NCBI GenBank assembly: GCA_045531335.1
Contig: JAZSDU010000048.1
Location: 1 to 64,000, forward strand
Source: CAG-452 sp045531335
GTDB taxonomy: Bacteria; Bacillota; Clostridia; TANB77; CAG-508
Direction: 5' to 3'
Length of the DNA: 64,000 nt
Program-made: the position numbers and the translations under genes
Shown here: positions 8,832 to 18,432 of the stretch, piece after piece
How positions within the stretch are numbered: the stretch's first letter is position 1
How the letters are laid out: the number at the start of each line of letters is the position of its first letter
Notes under the pieces: model-generated
The model's input: the letters and a program-made list of their open reading frames with translations, nothing else
Told to the model about the DNA's origin: nothing
Databases searched by the model: none

Positions 8832-9845
8832 TTATAAAAATGATTTATTTGGAGCGCCTTCATCGTCAATATATATAATTTCTCCTGTTTCTGTATTGGT
8901 AACAAAAACATTATGACATAAAATTCCACCAAGTTCGAATTCATCATTTTCTACTGGTACTGCATATACTATTTTTCCAACAAATTCTTCTGCTAACCCA
9001 CCATTTTCTACTCCGTCTTCTCCAAGCATTATAATGCTATTTGAATTTTCTTCTGTTATTTTTAGCAGTTTAATATTTTCAATAGTTTTTAAATAGGTAA
9101 AATCACTTGTCAATGTTCCTGTTATAGCGTCTGTAGGATAATGTCCTCCTGGATAAATCGTATTTAATTGGTCAATTACTCCTTCTGTCTCAAGTATAAG
9201 ATTTACATTTGCTAGTATACAGTATTTAACATTATTACCCATCACTTCTATCTCTTCATCATCCATATTGGTTGGAATTGGATTATTTTTACAGTAAAGA
9301 AACGCAAATTGCAAAGCCAGTCTTTTTAAACTTGAGTCTTCATTCACATTTTCCACCCTATAATCTGTAAGTTTTTTCCAAAAATTTTGTTTTATATATT
9401 CTTGCTTATCAGCATCTGTATTTTGATAATTTTGCACCGATTTATCAAATATTTCATAAAAATTATTTGCAGCCTTTATTGCTGTTGTAAGTGATAAATT
9501 ATTATAAGTAGTGTTGTACTTTTCTAATATATAACCATACAAATCAACAACATTATCATCTGTTAGTGTTATTATAGGCTGTGTTACCGTAATATCAGCC
9601 ACTTCACAATTTAATGGATATCTTTTTGCTAATTCATCAGCTTCTGCAATAAGCTGTGCATAAATCATAAATTCTTTTTCTGCTTGTGTTGCTTGTTCTG
9701 TTTTTTCTGTAGCTGTTTTTGCTGTATCAAATAGTCCTCCATTTAAAGCCACATTTACAGATACACCTACTAAAATCAACATTACAATTATTGTAATAAT
9801 CAATGCTATAAGTGTAATACCTTTGTTTTCTCTTTTTCTTTTCAT
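8832..9845 (-). CDS. Type IV prepilin-like secreted protein
   Basis: A 337-residue protein with a class III (prepilin) signal. A basic leader MKRKRENKG is followed by the hydrophobic stretch ITLIALIITIIVMLILVG; cleavage after the glycine is expected although the +5 glutamate is not obvious. The large C-terminal region (about 290 residues) is soluble and acidic and I do not recognise it. The ATG at 9845 fits the prepilin leader; an in-frame start upstream would add 15 residues. No pilus assembly genes are nearby, so it relies on machinery encoded elsewhere. Confidence 0.75.
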   Translation of the reverse strand: MKRKRENKGITLIALIITIIVMLILVGVSVNVALNGGLFDTAKTATEKTEQATQAEKEFMIYAQLIAEADELAKRYPLNCEVADITVTQPIITLTDDNVVDLYGYILEKYNTTYNNLSLTTAIKAANNFYEIFDKSVQNYQNTDADKQEYIKQNFWKKLTDYRVENVNEDSSLKRLALQFAFLYCKNNPIPTNMDDEEIEVMGNNVKYCILANVNLILETEGVIDQLNTIYPGGHYPTDAITGTLTSDFTYLKTIENIKLLKITEENSNSIIMLGEDGVENGGLAEEFVGKIVYAVPVENDEFELGGILCHNVFVTNTETGEIIYIDDEGAPNKSFL

Positions 9846-9954
9846 TTGTTCACCATTCCTTTCGACATTTTTATATAAAAATACTATCATAAAGGAATTT
9901 TTATTTTAATATTTTTTATGTATATTAATACTTATAAACTTTTGATGTGTAAAC

Positions 9955-9986
9955 AAAAAAAGATAACTTGTCAGTTATCTTTTTTA
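9955..9986 (-). terminator. Terminator after the small membrane protein gene
   Basis: AAAAAAGATAACT and AGTTATCTTTTTT form a strong hairpin with flanking A and T runs just downstream of the gene that ends at 10001. Confidence 0.8.
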
Positions 9987-10000
9987 TGAGTTTGGGTTTT

Positions 10001-10342
10001 CTATACTTGTTTCCAAAACCAATCTAAGCTATTGTCAATGCTTTTCTTTTTGTAATATTTACAAGCTATATCATCTACCCATAAATATCCGAAGAAAGTT
10101 ATAAATATCATAACTAAATCTACTGCTAAACAACTCAACAAAGTTGAATGATTTTCTGCATAATTAACTTCTGGCACAATTGCAATTTGTACACTATGAA
10201 CTAGTATTAAAACTAGGAAAAATACTAATGCAATTCCTGGAGCCTGTGGTTTTTTAATTTCCTTTCCTAAAAATATAAGTAATACTGCAGCTGCTAGTAA
10301 TAGAACTAATGTTATTGGGTCTGTTACATCAAAAATAAACAT
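10001..10342 (-). CDS. Unknown small membrane protein
   Basis: A 113-residue protein with three predicted membrane segments (about residues 9-25, 38-56 and 68-90) and a basic C-terminus. The ribosome site AAAGGAGG precedes the ATG by seven bases. I do not recognise a family. It sits directly downstream of glmM and may be co-transcribed with it, ending at its own terminator. Confidence 0.7.
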   Translation of the reverse strand: MFIFDVTDPITLVLLLAAAVLLIFLGKEIKKPQAPGIALVFFLVLILVHSVQIAIVPEVNYAENHSTLLSCLAVDLVMIFITFFGYLWVDDIACKYYKKKSIDNSLDWFWKQV

Positions 10343-10380
10343 TTTAAATTCCTCCTTTGTATATTTTAATTATTAAAAAC

Positions 10381-11745
10381 TTAATTTAATTTTTCTTCAA
10401 CAAGAGTTGCTAGTATGTTAGCTTTTATAGAAATTTCTTCTTTGTTCTTTCCTTCTATCATAACTCTTATTAAAGGTTCTGTTCCTGATGGTCTTATTAC
10501 TATTCTGCCATCATTAGAAAATTCTTCTTGTAAGTCTTTTATCATCTTTTGTATATCTTCATCATTTTCATATTCACTTTTTTTATTATTATTTACTTTA
10601 GCATTTACTAAAACTTGTGGATATATTTGCATTATATCACAAAGTGATGATGCTGAAACATTTTTTTCTAATAAAATTTGTATTAACATTAAAGATGTTA
10701 ATATTCCATCTCCTGTTGGATTATAGTCAAGCATTATTATGTGTCCAGATTGTTCTCCTCCCAAATTATACCCATTTTCTAGCATTTCTTCTAAAACATA
10801 TCTATCTCCAACTTTTGTTTGTTTTAAGTTTAATTCGTTATTTTCTGCAAATTTATTCAAACCTAAATTACTCATTATGGTTGCAACTAAAGTATCTTTG
10901 TTTAATTTCCCTTTTTCTTTTAGATATTTTGAGAATATAGCAAGAAGCATATCTCCATCTACAACATTCCCCTTTTCGTCTAGTGCAAGACATCTATCAC
11001 CGTCTCCATCATATGCAATACCTAAACTTAAATTGTTATCTATAACAAATTTTTTCAATCCTTCTAGGTGTGTAGAGCCACAATTTTCATTTATATTTAC
11101 ACCATCTGGATTATTGTTTATAATTTTATATTTTATTCCTAATTTTTTAAATATTTCTTCAGCAACTTTATAAGTTGCACCATTTGCGACATCTAAGCCT
11201 ACCACAAAATCTTTTCTCATATTTTGTTCAATATTATCTTCAAATATTTTTCTAAACAAAAATACATATTCATCTATTAAATCTGTTCTATTTTCAGATA
11301 CACCTATTTTGTTATGTACCGCATTTAATTCATCGATTTTACCTGAATCCATAACTTCTTCTATTTCTTCTTCTATTTCATCAGAAATTTTCATGCCTTT
11401 ATTGCTAAAATATTTTACTCCATTGAATTCAAATGTGTTGTGTGATGCAGATATTACAACACTAGCATCTGCTTTTAATTTTTTAGTTAAATATGCTACT
11501 GCAGGTGTAGGCATAACTCCTAGTAGTTTTACATTTGCTCCATAACTTAAAAAACCAGCTGTCATAGCACTTTCTATTAATGTTCCAGAAAGCCTTGTAT
11601 CTCTTCCTATTAATATTGTTGGCGCATGATCTGAATGTTTTGCTAAAACATATGCTCCAGCTTTAGCAACTTTATATACTAATTCTGGTGTTAATTCTGT
11701 ATTAGCTATTCTTCTAATACCATCTGTTCCAAAATATTTTCTCAA
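10381..11745 (-). CDS. glmM: Phosphoglucosamine mutase
   Basis: About 454 residues, converting glucosamine-6-phosphate to glucosamine-1-phosphate for peptidoglycan precursor synthesis. The N-terminus RKYFGTDGIRR, the phosphoserine loop VISASHNTFEFNG, the metal loop YDGDGDRC and the C-terminal phosphate-binding loop IRPSGTEPLIRVM are all present. I prefer the TTG at 11745 (RKYFGTDG), six bases after GAGGAGGA. The ATG two codons earlier abuts the ribosome site with no spacing. Confidence 0.94.
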   Translation of the reverse strand: MRKYFGTDGIRRIANTELTPELVYKVAKAGAYVLAKHSDHAPTILIGRDTRLSGTLIESAMTAGFLSYGANVKLLGVMPTPAVAYLTKKLKADASVVISASHNTFEFNGVKYFSNKGMKISDEIEEEIEEVMDSGKIDELNAVHNKIGVSENRTDLIDEYVFLFRKIFEDNIEQNMRKDFVVGLDVANGATYKVAEEIFKKLGIKYKIINNNPDGVNINENCGSTHLEGLKKFVIDNNLSLGIAYDGDGDRCLALDEKGNVVDGDMLLAIFSKYLKEKGKLNKDTLVATIMSNLGLNKFAENNELNLKQTKVGDRYVLEEMLENGYNLGGEQSGHIIMLDYNPTGDGILTSLMLIQILLEKNVSASSLCDIMQIYPQVLVNAKVNNNKKSEYENDEDIQKMIKDLQEEFSNDGRIVIRPSGTEPLIRVMIEGKNKEEISIKANILATLVEEKLN

Positions 11746-11805
11746 AATCATTCCTCCTCATTTTTGTTATTTTAATTTAGTATATTCATTTCATCATTAT
11801 AAATA

Positions 11806-12432
11806 CTATTTTGTTCCAAATACTCTATCACCTGCATCTCCAAGTCCTGGTACAATGTACGCATTTTCATTTAATTTTTCATCAACAGATGTTGTAAATA
11901 TTTTTACATCTGGATGTTTTTCTTGCATCGCTTTTATTCCTTCTGGTGCAGCTATTATGCATAAAAATTTTATATTTTTAGCTCCCTTTTCCTTTAATAA
12001 TTCTATAGTATCTATTCCTGACCCACCTGTTGCAAGCATTGGATCTAATACTAACACTTCTCTTTTATCTATATCTTTTGGCACTTTAAAATAATATACA
12101 TTAGGTTTAAATGTTTGTTCATCTCTATACATACCAACATGACCTATTTTTGCATTTGGAACTAAATTTATAATCCCATCTAGCATCCCTGTTCCTGCTC
12201 TTAAAATTGGTACAAAAGCATATTTATCCTCATTTATTTTTCTTGTTTTCATTTTAGTCATTGGAGTTTCGATTTCTGTTTCATACATTTCTGCATCTTT
12301 CATTGCTTCATAACAAAGCATTGTAGCAAGTTCAGATACTAACTCTCTAAATTCTTTTGTTCCTGTTCTTTTGTCTCTTAAAATTGCTAATTTGTGTTCA
12401 ACTAGTGGATGTTTTAGTTCAATTACTTCCAT
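11806..12432 (-). CDS. upp: Uracil phosphoribosyltransferase
   Basis: A 208-residue pyrimidine-salvage enzyme making UMP from uracil and PRPP. The PRPP loop is VLVLDPMLATGGSG, and the uracil-binding C-terminal region ends in YIVPGLGDAGDR. The ATG at 12432 lies eight bases after AAGGAG, giving the usual family length. It stands between glmM and a palindromic repeat and looks like a single-gene unit. Confidence 0.95.
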   Translation of the reverse strand: MEVIELKHPLVEHKLAILRDKRTGTKEFRELVSELATMLCYEAMKDAEMYETEIETPMTKMKTRKINEDKYAFVPILRAGTGMLDGIINLVPNAKIGHVGMYRDEQTFKPNVYYFKVPKDIDKREVLVLDPMLATGGSGIDTIELLKEKGAKNIKFLCIIAAPEGIKAMQEKHPDVKIFTTSVDEKLNENAYIVPGLGDAGDRVFGTK

Positions 12433-12474
12433 TTTTATCACTCCTTATAAATAAATATATTTTGATTTAAATTG

Positions 12475-12551
12475 TTGTAGGGGGCGCACTCTTGGGCGAC
12501 CCGATTTCAACAATTTTATTTTGCGGGTCGCCGAGGACGGCGACCCCTACA
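12475..12551. repeat. TAGGGG/CCCCTA palindromic repeat, copy 1
   Basis: Outer TGTAGGGG and CCCCTACA arms enclose two GC-rich hairpins joined by an AT-rich middle. It is one of several dispersed copies with the same ends but different stem sequences, and is strikingly GC-rich against its AT-rich surroundings. Confidence 0.8.
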
Positions 12552-12590
12552 TTTTGCTTCTCTATTTTTAAGTTCTATCCTAAATAAGTT

Positions 12591-14300
12591 TTACATACGT
12601 TCTGGCATTTCCATACCTAATAACTCTGCTCCCGATTTTAATACTGTTCCAACGGCATAAGTCAAATAAATTCTAGCATCTTGAACAGATTTCTCATCTG
12701 TAATTATTTTATATTCATTATAAAATGTACTAAAACTTTGACTTAAATCTATTAAATATCTAGCAAGGATTGATGGTTCATTCTTATCTGCTGCATTTTG
12801 TATAACTTCGTTAAACATATAAATAAGTTTTATTGTTTCTATTGCTTCTTTTTCATTTAGTTTGCTAAAATCTATTTCTTCGATTTTTGGAGTATATCCT
12901 GCTTTATTCAATAAACTTTTTGTTCTTACATAAATATATTGAATGTATGGACCTGTTTCACCTTGAAAATTTAGCAACATATCCCAATCAAATATTTCAT
13001 CTTTTATTCTACTATTTGATAAATCATTAAATATTATTGCCCCTACTCCTACTTTTCTAGCTATTTCATCTTTATCTTCTAGTTCAGGATTTTTTTCATT
13101 TATTATATTCTTAACTTTATCAATTGCTTCATTTAAGATATCTTCTAAAAATACTGAATTACCTTTTCTTGAGCCTATTTTTTCTCCATCTTTATCTACT
13201 ACCAATCCAAAGGGAACATGTACACATTTTGAAGCATATTCTTCATATCCCATTAATTCTAAAACTTTAAACACTTGTTTAAAATGTAATTGTTGTTCAT
13301 TTCCTACAACATATATTGCTTTATCAAAATTGTATTTGTTTATTCTATCTTTTAATGATGCTAAATCCCTTGTTGCATAAATTGTTGTTCCTGCTGATGT
13401 AATAATTATACATGGTGGCATATTGTATTCATCTAAATCTACTACTCGTGCTCCTTGTGAATCTTTTAATAATCCTTTTTCGGTTAACTCTTCTACTACT
13501 GGATCCATTTTATCATTGTAATATGCTTCTCCATTATATGAATCAAATTTTGAGTTTAATAATTTATATGTTTTTTCGTAATTTTCTAAACTTATTTTTC
13601 TAATATGTTCCCAAGTTGCAACTGTTTCTTTGTCTCCTTCTTCTAAATTCTTAAATAATTTTCTTGCTAACTCTGTAAGTTCTGGATTCTCTTTTTCTTC
13701 CTGGTTAAATCTTATATATACTTTAAGTATACTTGCCATTTCGTCATTTTCGAAATCATATTCATCTTTCCAAAGATTTATACCTGCCATTACTTTACCA
13801 AATTGAAGTCCCCAATCTCCTAAATAATTTATTCCAACACTGTTATATCCTAAAAAATTATATATTTTATATAAAGCTCCTCCTATTACAGTCGAACGTA
13901 AATGTCCGATATGGAAAGGTTTTGCTATATTTGGTGCTGAATAATCAATTACAACATTTTTGCCTTCACCTAAATTTGATGAACCATATTTTTCTTTATT
14001 TCTTGAAACCTCTTCTAATACTGTTTTTGTTAATGTTTCTTTATTTATAAATATATTTAAATATCCACCAACTACATCTATTTTATTAATTATATTCGCA
14101 TCTATTTCAATATTTTCTTTTATGTCATTTGCTATCATAGGTGGTGCTTTTCTTAAATCTTTAGCTAGTTTAAAACAAGGAAAAGCATAATCTCCTAAGT
14201 CACTATTGGGTGGTATTTCAATATATTTTTCTAATTCTTCTTTATTTAGATTTGTTGCTTTTGCAATTTTTTCTGCTATTTCTTCTTTAAAATTAATCAT
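12591..14300 (-). CDS. argS: Arginyl-tRNA synthetase
   Basis: A 569-residue class I synthetase. It has an N-terminal Add-1 domain, the signature SAPNIAKPFHIGHLRST around residue 120-136, a GSRKGNSV loop in the KMSK position and a DALR anticodon domain ending in GMEMPERM. It appears complete and ordinary. It is worth noting because arginine codon CGG behaves abnormally in this genome; nothing in ArgS itself looks modified by eye. Confidence 0.95.
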   Translation of the reverse strand: MINFKEEIAEKIAKATNLNKEELEKYIEIPPNSDLGDYAFPCFKLAKDLRKAPPMIANDIKENIEIDANIINKIDVVGGYLNIFINKETLTKTVLEEVSRNKEKYGSSNLGEGKNVVIDYSAPNIAKPFHIGHLRSTVIGGALYKIYNFLGYNSVGINYLGDWGLQFGKVMAGINLWKDEYDFENDEMASILKVYIRFNQEEKENPELTELARKLFKNLEEGDKETVATWEHIRKISLENYEKTYKLLNSKFDSYNGEAYYNDKMDPVVEELTEKGLLKDSQGARVVDLDEYNMPPCIIITSAGTTIYATRDLASLKDRINKYNFDKAIYVVGNEQQLHFKQVFKVLELMGYEEYASKCVHVPFGLVVDKDGEKIGSRKGNSVFLEDILNEAIDKVKNIINEKNPELEDKDEIARKVGVGAIIFNDLSNSRIKDEIFDWDMLLNFQGETGPYIQYIYVRTKSLLNKAGYTPKIEEIDFSKLNEKEAIETIKLIYMFNEVIQNAADKNEPSILARYLIDLSQSFSTFYNEYKIITDEKSVQDARIYLTYAVGTVLKSGAELLGMEMPERM

Positions 14301-14336
14301 GTGCTGCTCCTTTTTTAATTATGTGTATTTTCTTTT

Positions 14337-14362
14337 GGGCAGGCACAAGACCTGCCCCTACA
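14337..14362. repeat. Short TAGGGG/CCCCTA family repeat, copy 2
   Basis: GGGCAGG and CCTGCCC form a hairpin ending in CCCTACA, a one-hairpin version of the family, located between argS and pfkA. Confidence 0.65.
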
Positions 14363-14380
14363 TTATTTTGCAATATATTA

Positions 14381-15517
14381 TTAGTCTCCTAAACAGATAT
14401 CTAAATTTCTTGCTACTTTTACTAAATCATCATCCATTGTAACTCTCTTAATGCTTGTGCTTTCTGTTCCTCCTGAACGCGCTCCTATTTCTTTATTGTT
14501 TCCTACTACATCTTCTAATGGAACTGAATCTAATTTTCCATTTTTTAATGTTACTAGTGTATTAAATTTTCCCTCTAATGCTAGTTCCATTGCTTTTGTA
14601 CCATATTTGGTAGATAAAACTCTATCAAATGCTGTAGGAGTTCCTCCTCTTTGTACATATCCAAGTGTTGTATTTCTTGCTACCATTCCTGTTAGTTCTT
14701 CTAAATCTCTTGCTAGTTTTTCTCCTATTCCACCAAGCCTTATATTATCTAATCCTTTGCCATCATCTAAAGTTTTCTTAACTGTTATATCTCCATCTTT
14801 TGGTTTTGCACCTTCAGATACTACTATTATACTAAATTTTTTTCCTTCTTCTTTTCTCTTATTTATTTTTTCTACTATTTTATTAATATCATAAGGTATT
14901 TCAGGAATTATTGCTGCATCAGCTCCGCCTGCTATTGCAGATTCCAATGCTATCCAACCTGCATATCTTCCCATTACTTCTAATGTCATTATTCTATGAT
15001 GTGATTCTGCTGTCGAATGTAATCTATCTAAAGCTTCTGTTGCAACAGATACTGCTGTATTGTATCCGAATGTTATTTCTGAGTGAGCAACGTCATTATC
15101 AATTGTTTTTGGTACTCCTATTATATTTAATCCTCTTAATGTAAAATCTCTTGCAGACTTTTGAGTACCATCTCCTCCTAATGTAAATATACAATCAAAT
15201 CCTGCTTCTTTAACATTTTCTACTGCTTTATATGACATATCTTTATATACCTTTTGTCCATTTTCTTCTACAGGATAATTAAATAAATTTGTACTGTTTG
15301 ATGCACCTATAACTGTTCCACCTCTATGAAGTAATCCTGACGCACTACCATTTGATTCTAATTTTATATAATTATTTTCTAGAAGTCCTTTATACCCTTC
15401 TATATATCCATAACATTCAACTCCGTTAGTTTCAGCTGTTTTGACAATTGCACGTATTACAGCATTTAATCCTGGACAATCGCCACCATTTGTAATTATA
15501 GCAACTTTTTTAATCAT
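14381..15517 (-). CDS. pfkA: 6-phosphofructokinase
   Basis: A 378-residue group A phosphofructokinase. The nucleotide loop is TNGGDCPGLNAVIR at the N-terminus. The TLGGDGTQKSA motif carries the glycine typical of ATP-dependent rather than pyrophosphate-dependent enzymes, and the catalytic PKTIDNDV is present. The ATG at 15517 follows AAAGGAG and matches the family start; the upstream in-frame extension of 29 residues is unlike it. It feeds glycolysis together with pyk at 35.7 kb. Confidence 0.93.
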   Translation of the reverse strand: MIKKVAIITNGGDCPGLNAVIRAIVKTAETNGVECYGYIEGYKGLLENNYIKLESNGSASGLLHRGGTVIGASNSTNLFNYPVEENGQKVYKDMSYKAVENVKEAGFDCIFTLGGDGTQKSARDFTLRGLNIIGVPKTIDNDVAHSEITFGYNTAVSVATEALDRLHSTAESHHRIMTLEVMGRYAGWIALESAIAGGADAAIIPEIPYDINKIVEKINKRKEEGKKFSIIVVSEGAKPKDGDITVKKTLDDGKGLDNIRLGGIGEKLARDLEELTGMVARNTTLGYVQRGGTPTAFDRVLSTKYGTKAMELALEGKFNTLVTLKNGKLDSVPLEDVVGNNKEIGARSGGTESTSIKRVTMDDDLVKVARNLDICLGD

Positions 15518-15666
15518 ATTTGTTTCTCCTTTCAAAATTTGCTTTGCAAATTTTGTATTTTTCACTTTTTCACTAAGTTGCGTCTTTGCAAACTTATTCT
15601 TCATATATTATATCAATAAATTCCATTTTTACAAGTTATTTATAAAGATTTTTAATAAACTAAAAC

Positions 15667-15703
15667 AAAAAAGCGCTGTAGAGAAAACTCTATTACGCTT
15701 TTT
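15667..15703 (-). terminator. Terminator upstream of pfkA
   Basis: AAAAAGCG pairs with CGCTTTTT and an inner AGAG with CTCT, followed by T-rich sequence. It would end transcription coming from cysE and the small ORF. Confidence 0.65.
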
Positions 15704-15718
15704 GTTTGATTATTTGCT

Positions 15719-15862
15719 CTATGCTACAAGTGATAAAATTAGTATTGTCCCTAAATTTGCTAATGTTGAATACACAAGATAATTACTTAAGTAATTATTG
15801 CCATGCAAATTAATCATGGACTTTAGTTTTTTGATTATATCATTTTTTACGTGACCTTGCAA
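15719..15862 (-). CDS. Possible 47-residue small membrane-tail protein
   Basis: This frame follows cysE by about 20 bases. A TTG start after an AAGGA-like site would give a 47-residue peptide with a basic N-terminus and a hydrophobic C-terminus (NLGTILILSLVA). It ends just before a good terminator, as a last operon gene would. No ATG with a ribosome site is available. I do not recognise it and rate it as tentative. Confidence 0.35.
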   Translation of the reverse strand: MQGHVKNDIIKKLKSMINLHGNNYLSNYLVYSTLANLGTILILSLVA

Positions 15863-15882
15863 GTTTGTATCTTTTCCTTATA

Positions 15883-16395
15883 TTATTTCTTAATAACTCT
15901 ATTACAAGGTACTCCTACCACTGTTGAATTTTTGTCAATATTGTGTAATACTACTGAACCCGCTCCTACCTTTACATTATCTCCTATTTTTATAGGTCCT
16001 AGAATTTTAGAACCCGCTCCTATCATTACATTATTTCCTACTGTAGGATGTCTTTTATACTTATCTTTTCCTGTTCCTCCCAATGTAACCTGATGATATA
16101 TAGTGCAATCATTTCCTATCTCAGCTGTTTCTCCTATAACTATTCCCATCCCATGATCTATAAATAATCTTTTACCAATTTTTGCTCCTGGATGAATTTC
16201 AATACCAGTAAAGAATCTTCCTGTTTGTGATATTAATCTTGCCAAGAAAAACAACCTATGTCTATACAAAAAATGTGATATTCTATGATAAATCAATATA
16301 TGAAAACCGGGATACAAAATAATTACTTCTAATATATTTCTTGCAGCAGGATCTTTGTTCATGATATTTTTAGCATCTAAATATAATTGTTTCAT
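15883..16395 (-). CDS. cysE: Serine O-acetyltransferase
   Basis: A 170-residue left-handed beta-helix enzyme that makes O-acetylserine for cysteine synthesis. The hexapeptide repeats, the FIDHGMGIVIGETAEIG segment with the catalytic histidine, and YHQVTLGGTGK are present. It lacks the long N-terminal helical domain of the enterobacterial enzyme, as is usual for the short Firmicute form. No cysK is adjacent. It lies downstream of the spoIIIA operon on the same strand. Confidence 0.92.
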   Translation of the reverse strand: MKQLYLDAKNIMNKDPAARNILEVIILYPGFHILIYHRISHFLYRHRLFFLARLISQTGRFFTGIEIHPGAKIGKRLFIDHGMGIVIGETAEIGNDCTIYHQVTLGGTGKDKYKRHPTVGNNVMIGAGSKILGPIKIGDNVKVGAGSVVLHNIDKNSTVVGVPCNRVIKK

Positions 16396-16461
16396 TTGTT
16401 AAACTCTCCTATTGTTATTAATATTTTATTATATGAAACAATTAAAATTTTGGTGTAATTA

Positions 16462-17121
16462 TTATTTGTTGCTAATATGTATAATATCCACTCCAACACT
16501 TAGTTCTCTAGAAACAATATTTTGTATTTGAGCAATATCTTCTTGTTTTAATTCTTCTGTTTTAATAATTACGCTGACACTTCCTTCATTTACAAATATC
16601 ACTACATTTTCAAATCCTTTTGCTATTATGAGATTTTCTGCAATCATTATTGCATTTTTTGCATTGTTAATTTCGCTTATTTTTGTTAAAGCTTCCGACT
16701 TTTGATTGGCTGTAGAATTTGCATTGTTATAGATTTCTTGATATGTATCTAATAGTTCAGAATACATTGTATTTCTTTCTAATTTAGATGTCGTAAAATA
16801 GTAATCTTCCGTTTCTTGAGAGCTATTGCTTTCTCCAGTATCAACCGTACCACTTGTGGGTTTTTCACTTTCTGTCAATAAGTTTTCTGTCACAGTATTG
16901 CCTATCTCTCCATTCAGTAAATTTTCTACTGCATCTGTTTCATTTTCTTTTGGTATAGTACTTACTAATTGTGCATCTCCTATAGTAGTATCATCTCTAC
17001 TAGCAATTGTGCTTGTTTCTAATATATTTGCTTGATTTGTAGTAAAATTCAAATAACCAGCTGTTATAAGCATTAAAGATATTACTAAAACAATTAATTG
17101 ATTTCTTTTTAAAACTTTCAT
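16462..17121 (-). CDS. spoIIIAH: Stage III sporulation protein AH
   Basis: A 219-residue protein with one N-terminal membrane helix (about residues 9-27), a low-complexity linker and a C-terminal ring-building domain (about 110-215) that ends ELSVGVDIIHIS. The family protein, anchored in the mother-cell engulfing membrane, pairs with forespore SpoIIQ to form the feeding-tube channel. It is last in the eight-gene spoIIIA operon, 26 bases after AG. Confidence 0.9.
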   Translation of the reverse strand: MKVLKRNQLIVLVISLMLITAGYLNFTTNQANILETSTIASRDDTTIGDAQLVSTIPKENETDAVENLLNGEIGNTVTENLLTESEKPTSGTVDTGESNSSQETEDYYFTTSKLERNTMYSELLDTYQEIYNNANSTANQKSEALTKISEINNAKNAIMIAENLIIAKGFENVVIFVNEGSVSVIIKTEELKQEDIAQIQNIVSRELSVGVDIIHISNK

Positions 17122-17147
17122 AAATACGCTCCTTCCCTACAAATTGT

Positions 17148-17777
17148 TTATACATCCATCGGAAACACCTGGATTCGATAAGCAGATAATCCAGTTGCAG
17201 CAGCAACTGCTTCAATTATATTAGTTTTAATATTAATATTTCCTGCTCCTTCTGCTGTTATAATAGCTCCTTCTATTTTTGGCATTACAACCTTTTGTGT
17301 AATAGGAGTTTTTGTTCCGTCATTATCTTCAAATATTATTTCTTTGCTTGTATCTGTTTCTTCAATTTTTCTTACACCGCCATTTGTATCTTCTTCCTCT
17401 GTGCTGCTTGAAGTGTATGTTTCGTTATACATTGCTATAACTTCACTCGTTTCCGAATATGTAATTAATACTTCTACATTTCCAACTCCTGAAATTTTAC
17501 AAAGTATGTCCTCTAGACTTTGCTCTAAATTATATTCATCTATTTCTTGATTATTACTATCAATATTATTAATGGATTGTGCTAGCTGTTTATATGAGGT
17601 GTTATTTTCTTCTTGATTTACCTTTTCCTTATCCTCTCCCCATATTACATTAATTGCAATAACTGTAATTATCAAAAGCACCAAAAAAACCAGCAAATTT
17701 TCAATATTCTTTTTGTTGTTTGTTTCCGATTTTTTCATGAATTTGACTTTTAATTTTTCTAATATATTTTTAAACAT
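17148..17777 (-). CDS. spoIIIAG: Stage III sporulation protein AG
   Basis: A 209-residue ring-forming protein of the SpoIIIA-SpoIIQ complex. A cytoplasmic N-terminus precedes one membrane helix (residues 27-46). The C-terminal domain ends in VVMPKIEGAIITAEGAGN...VAAATGLSAYRIQVF, the conserved ring-building motif. The acidic insert around residues 115-140 (SSSTEEEDTNGG) is typical of the family. Its stop lies 26 bases from the AH start. Confidence 0.93.
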   Translation of the reverse strand: MFKNILEKLKVKFMKKSETNNKKNIENLLVFLVLLIITVIAINVIWGEDKEKVNQEENNTSYKQLAQSINNIDSNNQEIDEYNLEQSLEDILCKISGVGNVEVLITYSETSEVIAMYNETYTSSSTEEEDTNGGVRKIEETDTSKEIIFEDNDGTKTPITQKVVMPKIEGAIITAEGAGNINIKTNIIEAVAAATGLSAYRIQVFPMDV

Positions 17778-17792
17778 TTACTTTCTCCTTAT

Positions 17793-18425
17793 TTATTCAT
17801 TAATATATATTTTTTCTTTGTCTATCTCATAGGTAAGATTCAAATAATCTTTTATAGCTTCTATTTCTTGTTCTGTAACAGTTTCTTTTTCTATGTTATC
17901 TGTTTTATTTGTAGCAATACTATCTGATATTTTTATATCTATACTTTCTACTTTGTTAACTTCATTTTGTGTAATATTTTTATTATTTGATTCTTCTGTT
18001 TTTTGAATTTTAGAAATCTCCATAGCTATACCATTGATCTGTCCATAACTATTCTCATTTTCTGTTTCTATATATAAATTTAAAGAATTAATATCATATC
18101 CTTTTTCGTTTAATTTTTGACTCATATCTTCCTGCAATTTTTGTTTATATGTTTTTTCTATATAATTGTTTGTTTCTATTGTTATATCGGTGCTTTCATA
18201 TTCACTCATTTGACTAATCGTATCATCTATAATTGAATCAACATTCAACTTCTTGTTTAAAACAGCTGATATTAATGGGTGAACTATTACAAATAATACA
18301 TATATTCCTATAACTGTTTTAACGTACTTTTTTATATTTCCTCCAGGTAAAATAATTTCAATTACACACGAAATTATTACTGCTAATATTATTCCTTGAG
18401 CCCAAGAATTGATAAAACTTACCAT
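17793..18425 (-). CDS. spoIIIAF: Stage III sporulation protein AF
   Basis: A 210-residue protein. Two N-terminal membrane helices (about residues 8-25 and 36-55) carry the family motif ILPGGNIKKYVKTVIGIYV between them. The remainder is a soluble domain facing the intermembrane space. It starts seven bases after the AE stop and belongs to the spoIIIA operon. Confidence 0.9.
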   Translation of the reverse strand: MVSFINSWAQGIILAVIISCVIEIILPGGNIKKYVKTVIGIYVLFVIVHPLISAVLNKKLNVDSIIDDTISQMSEYESTDITIETNNYIEKTYKQKLQEDMSQKLNEKGYDINSLNLYIETENENSYGQINGIAMEISKIQKTEESNNKNITQNEVNKVESIDIKISDSIATNKTDNIEKETVTEQEIEAIKDYLNLTYEIDKEKIYINE

Positions 18426-18432
18426 TTTTCAC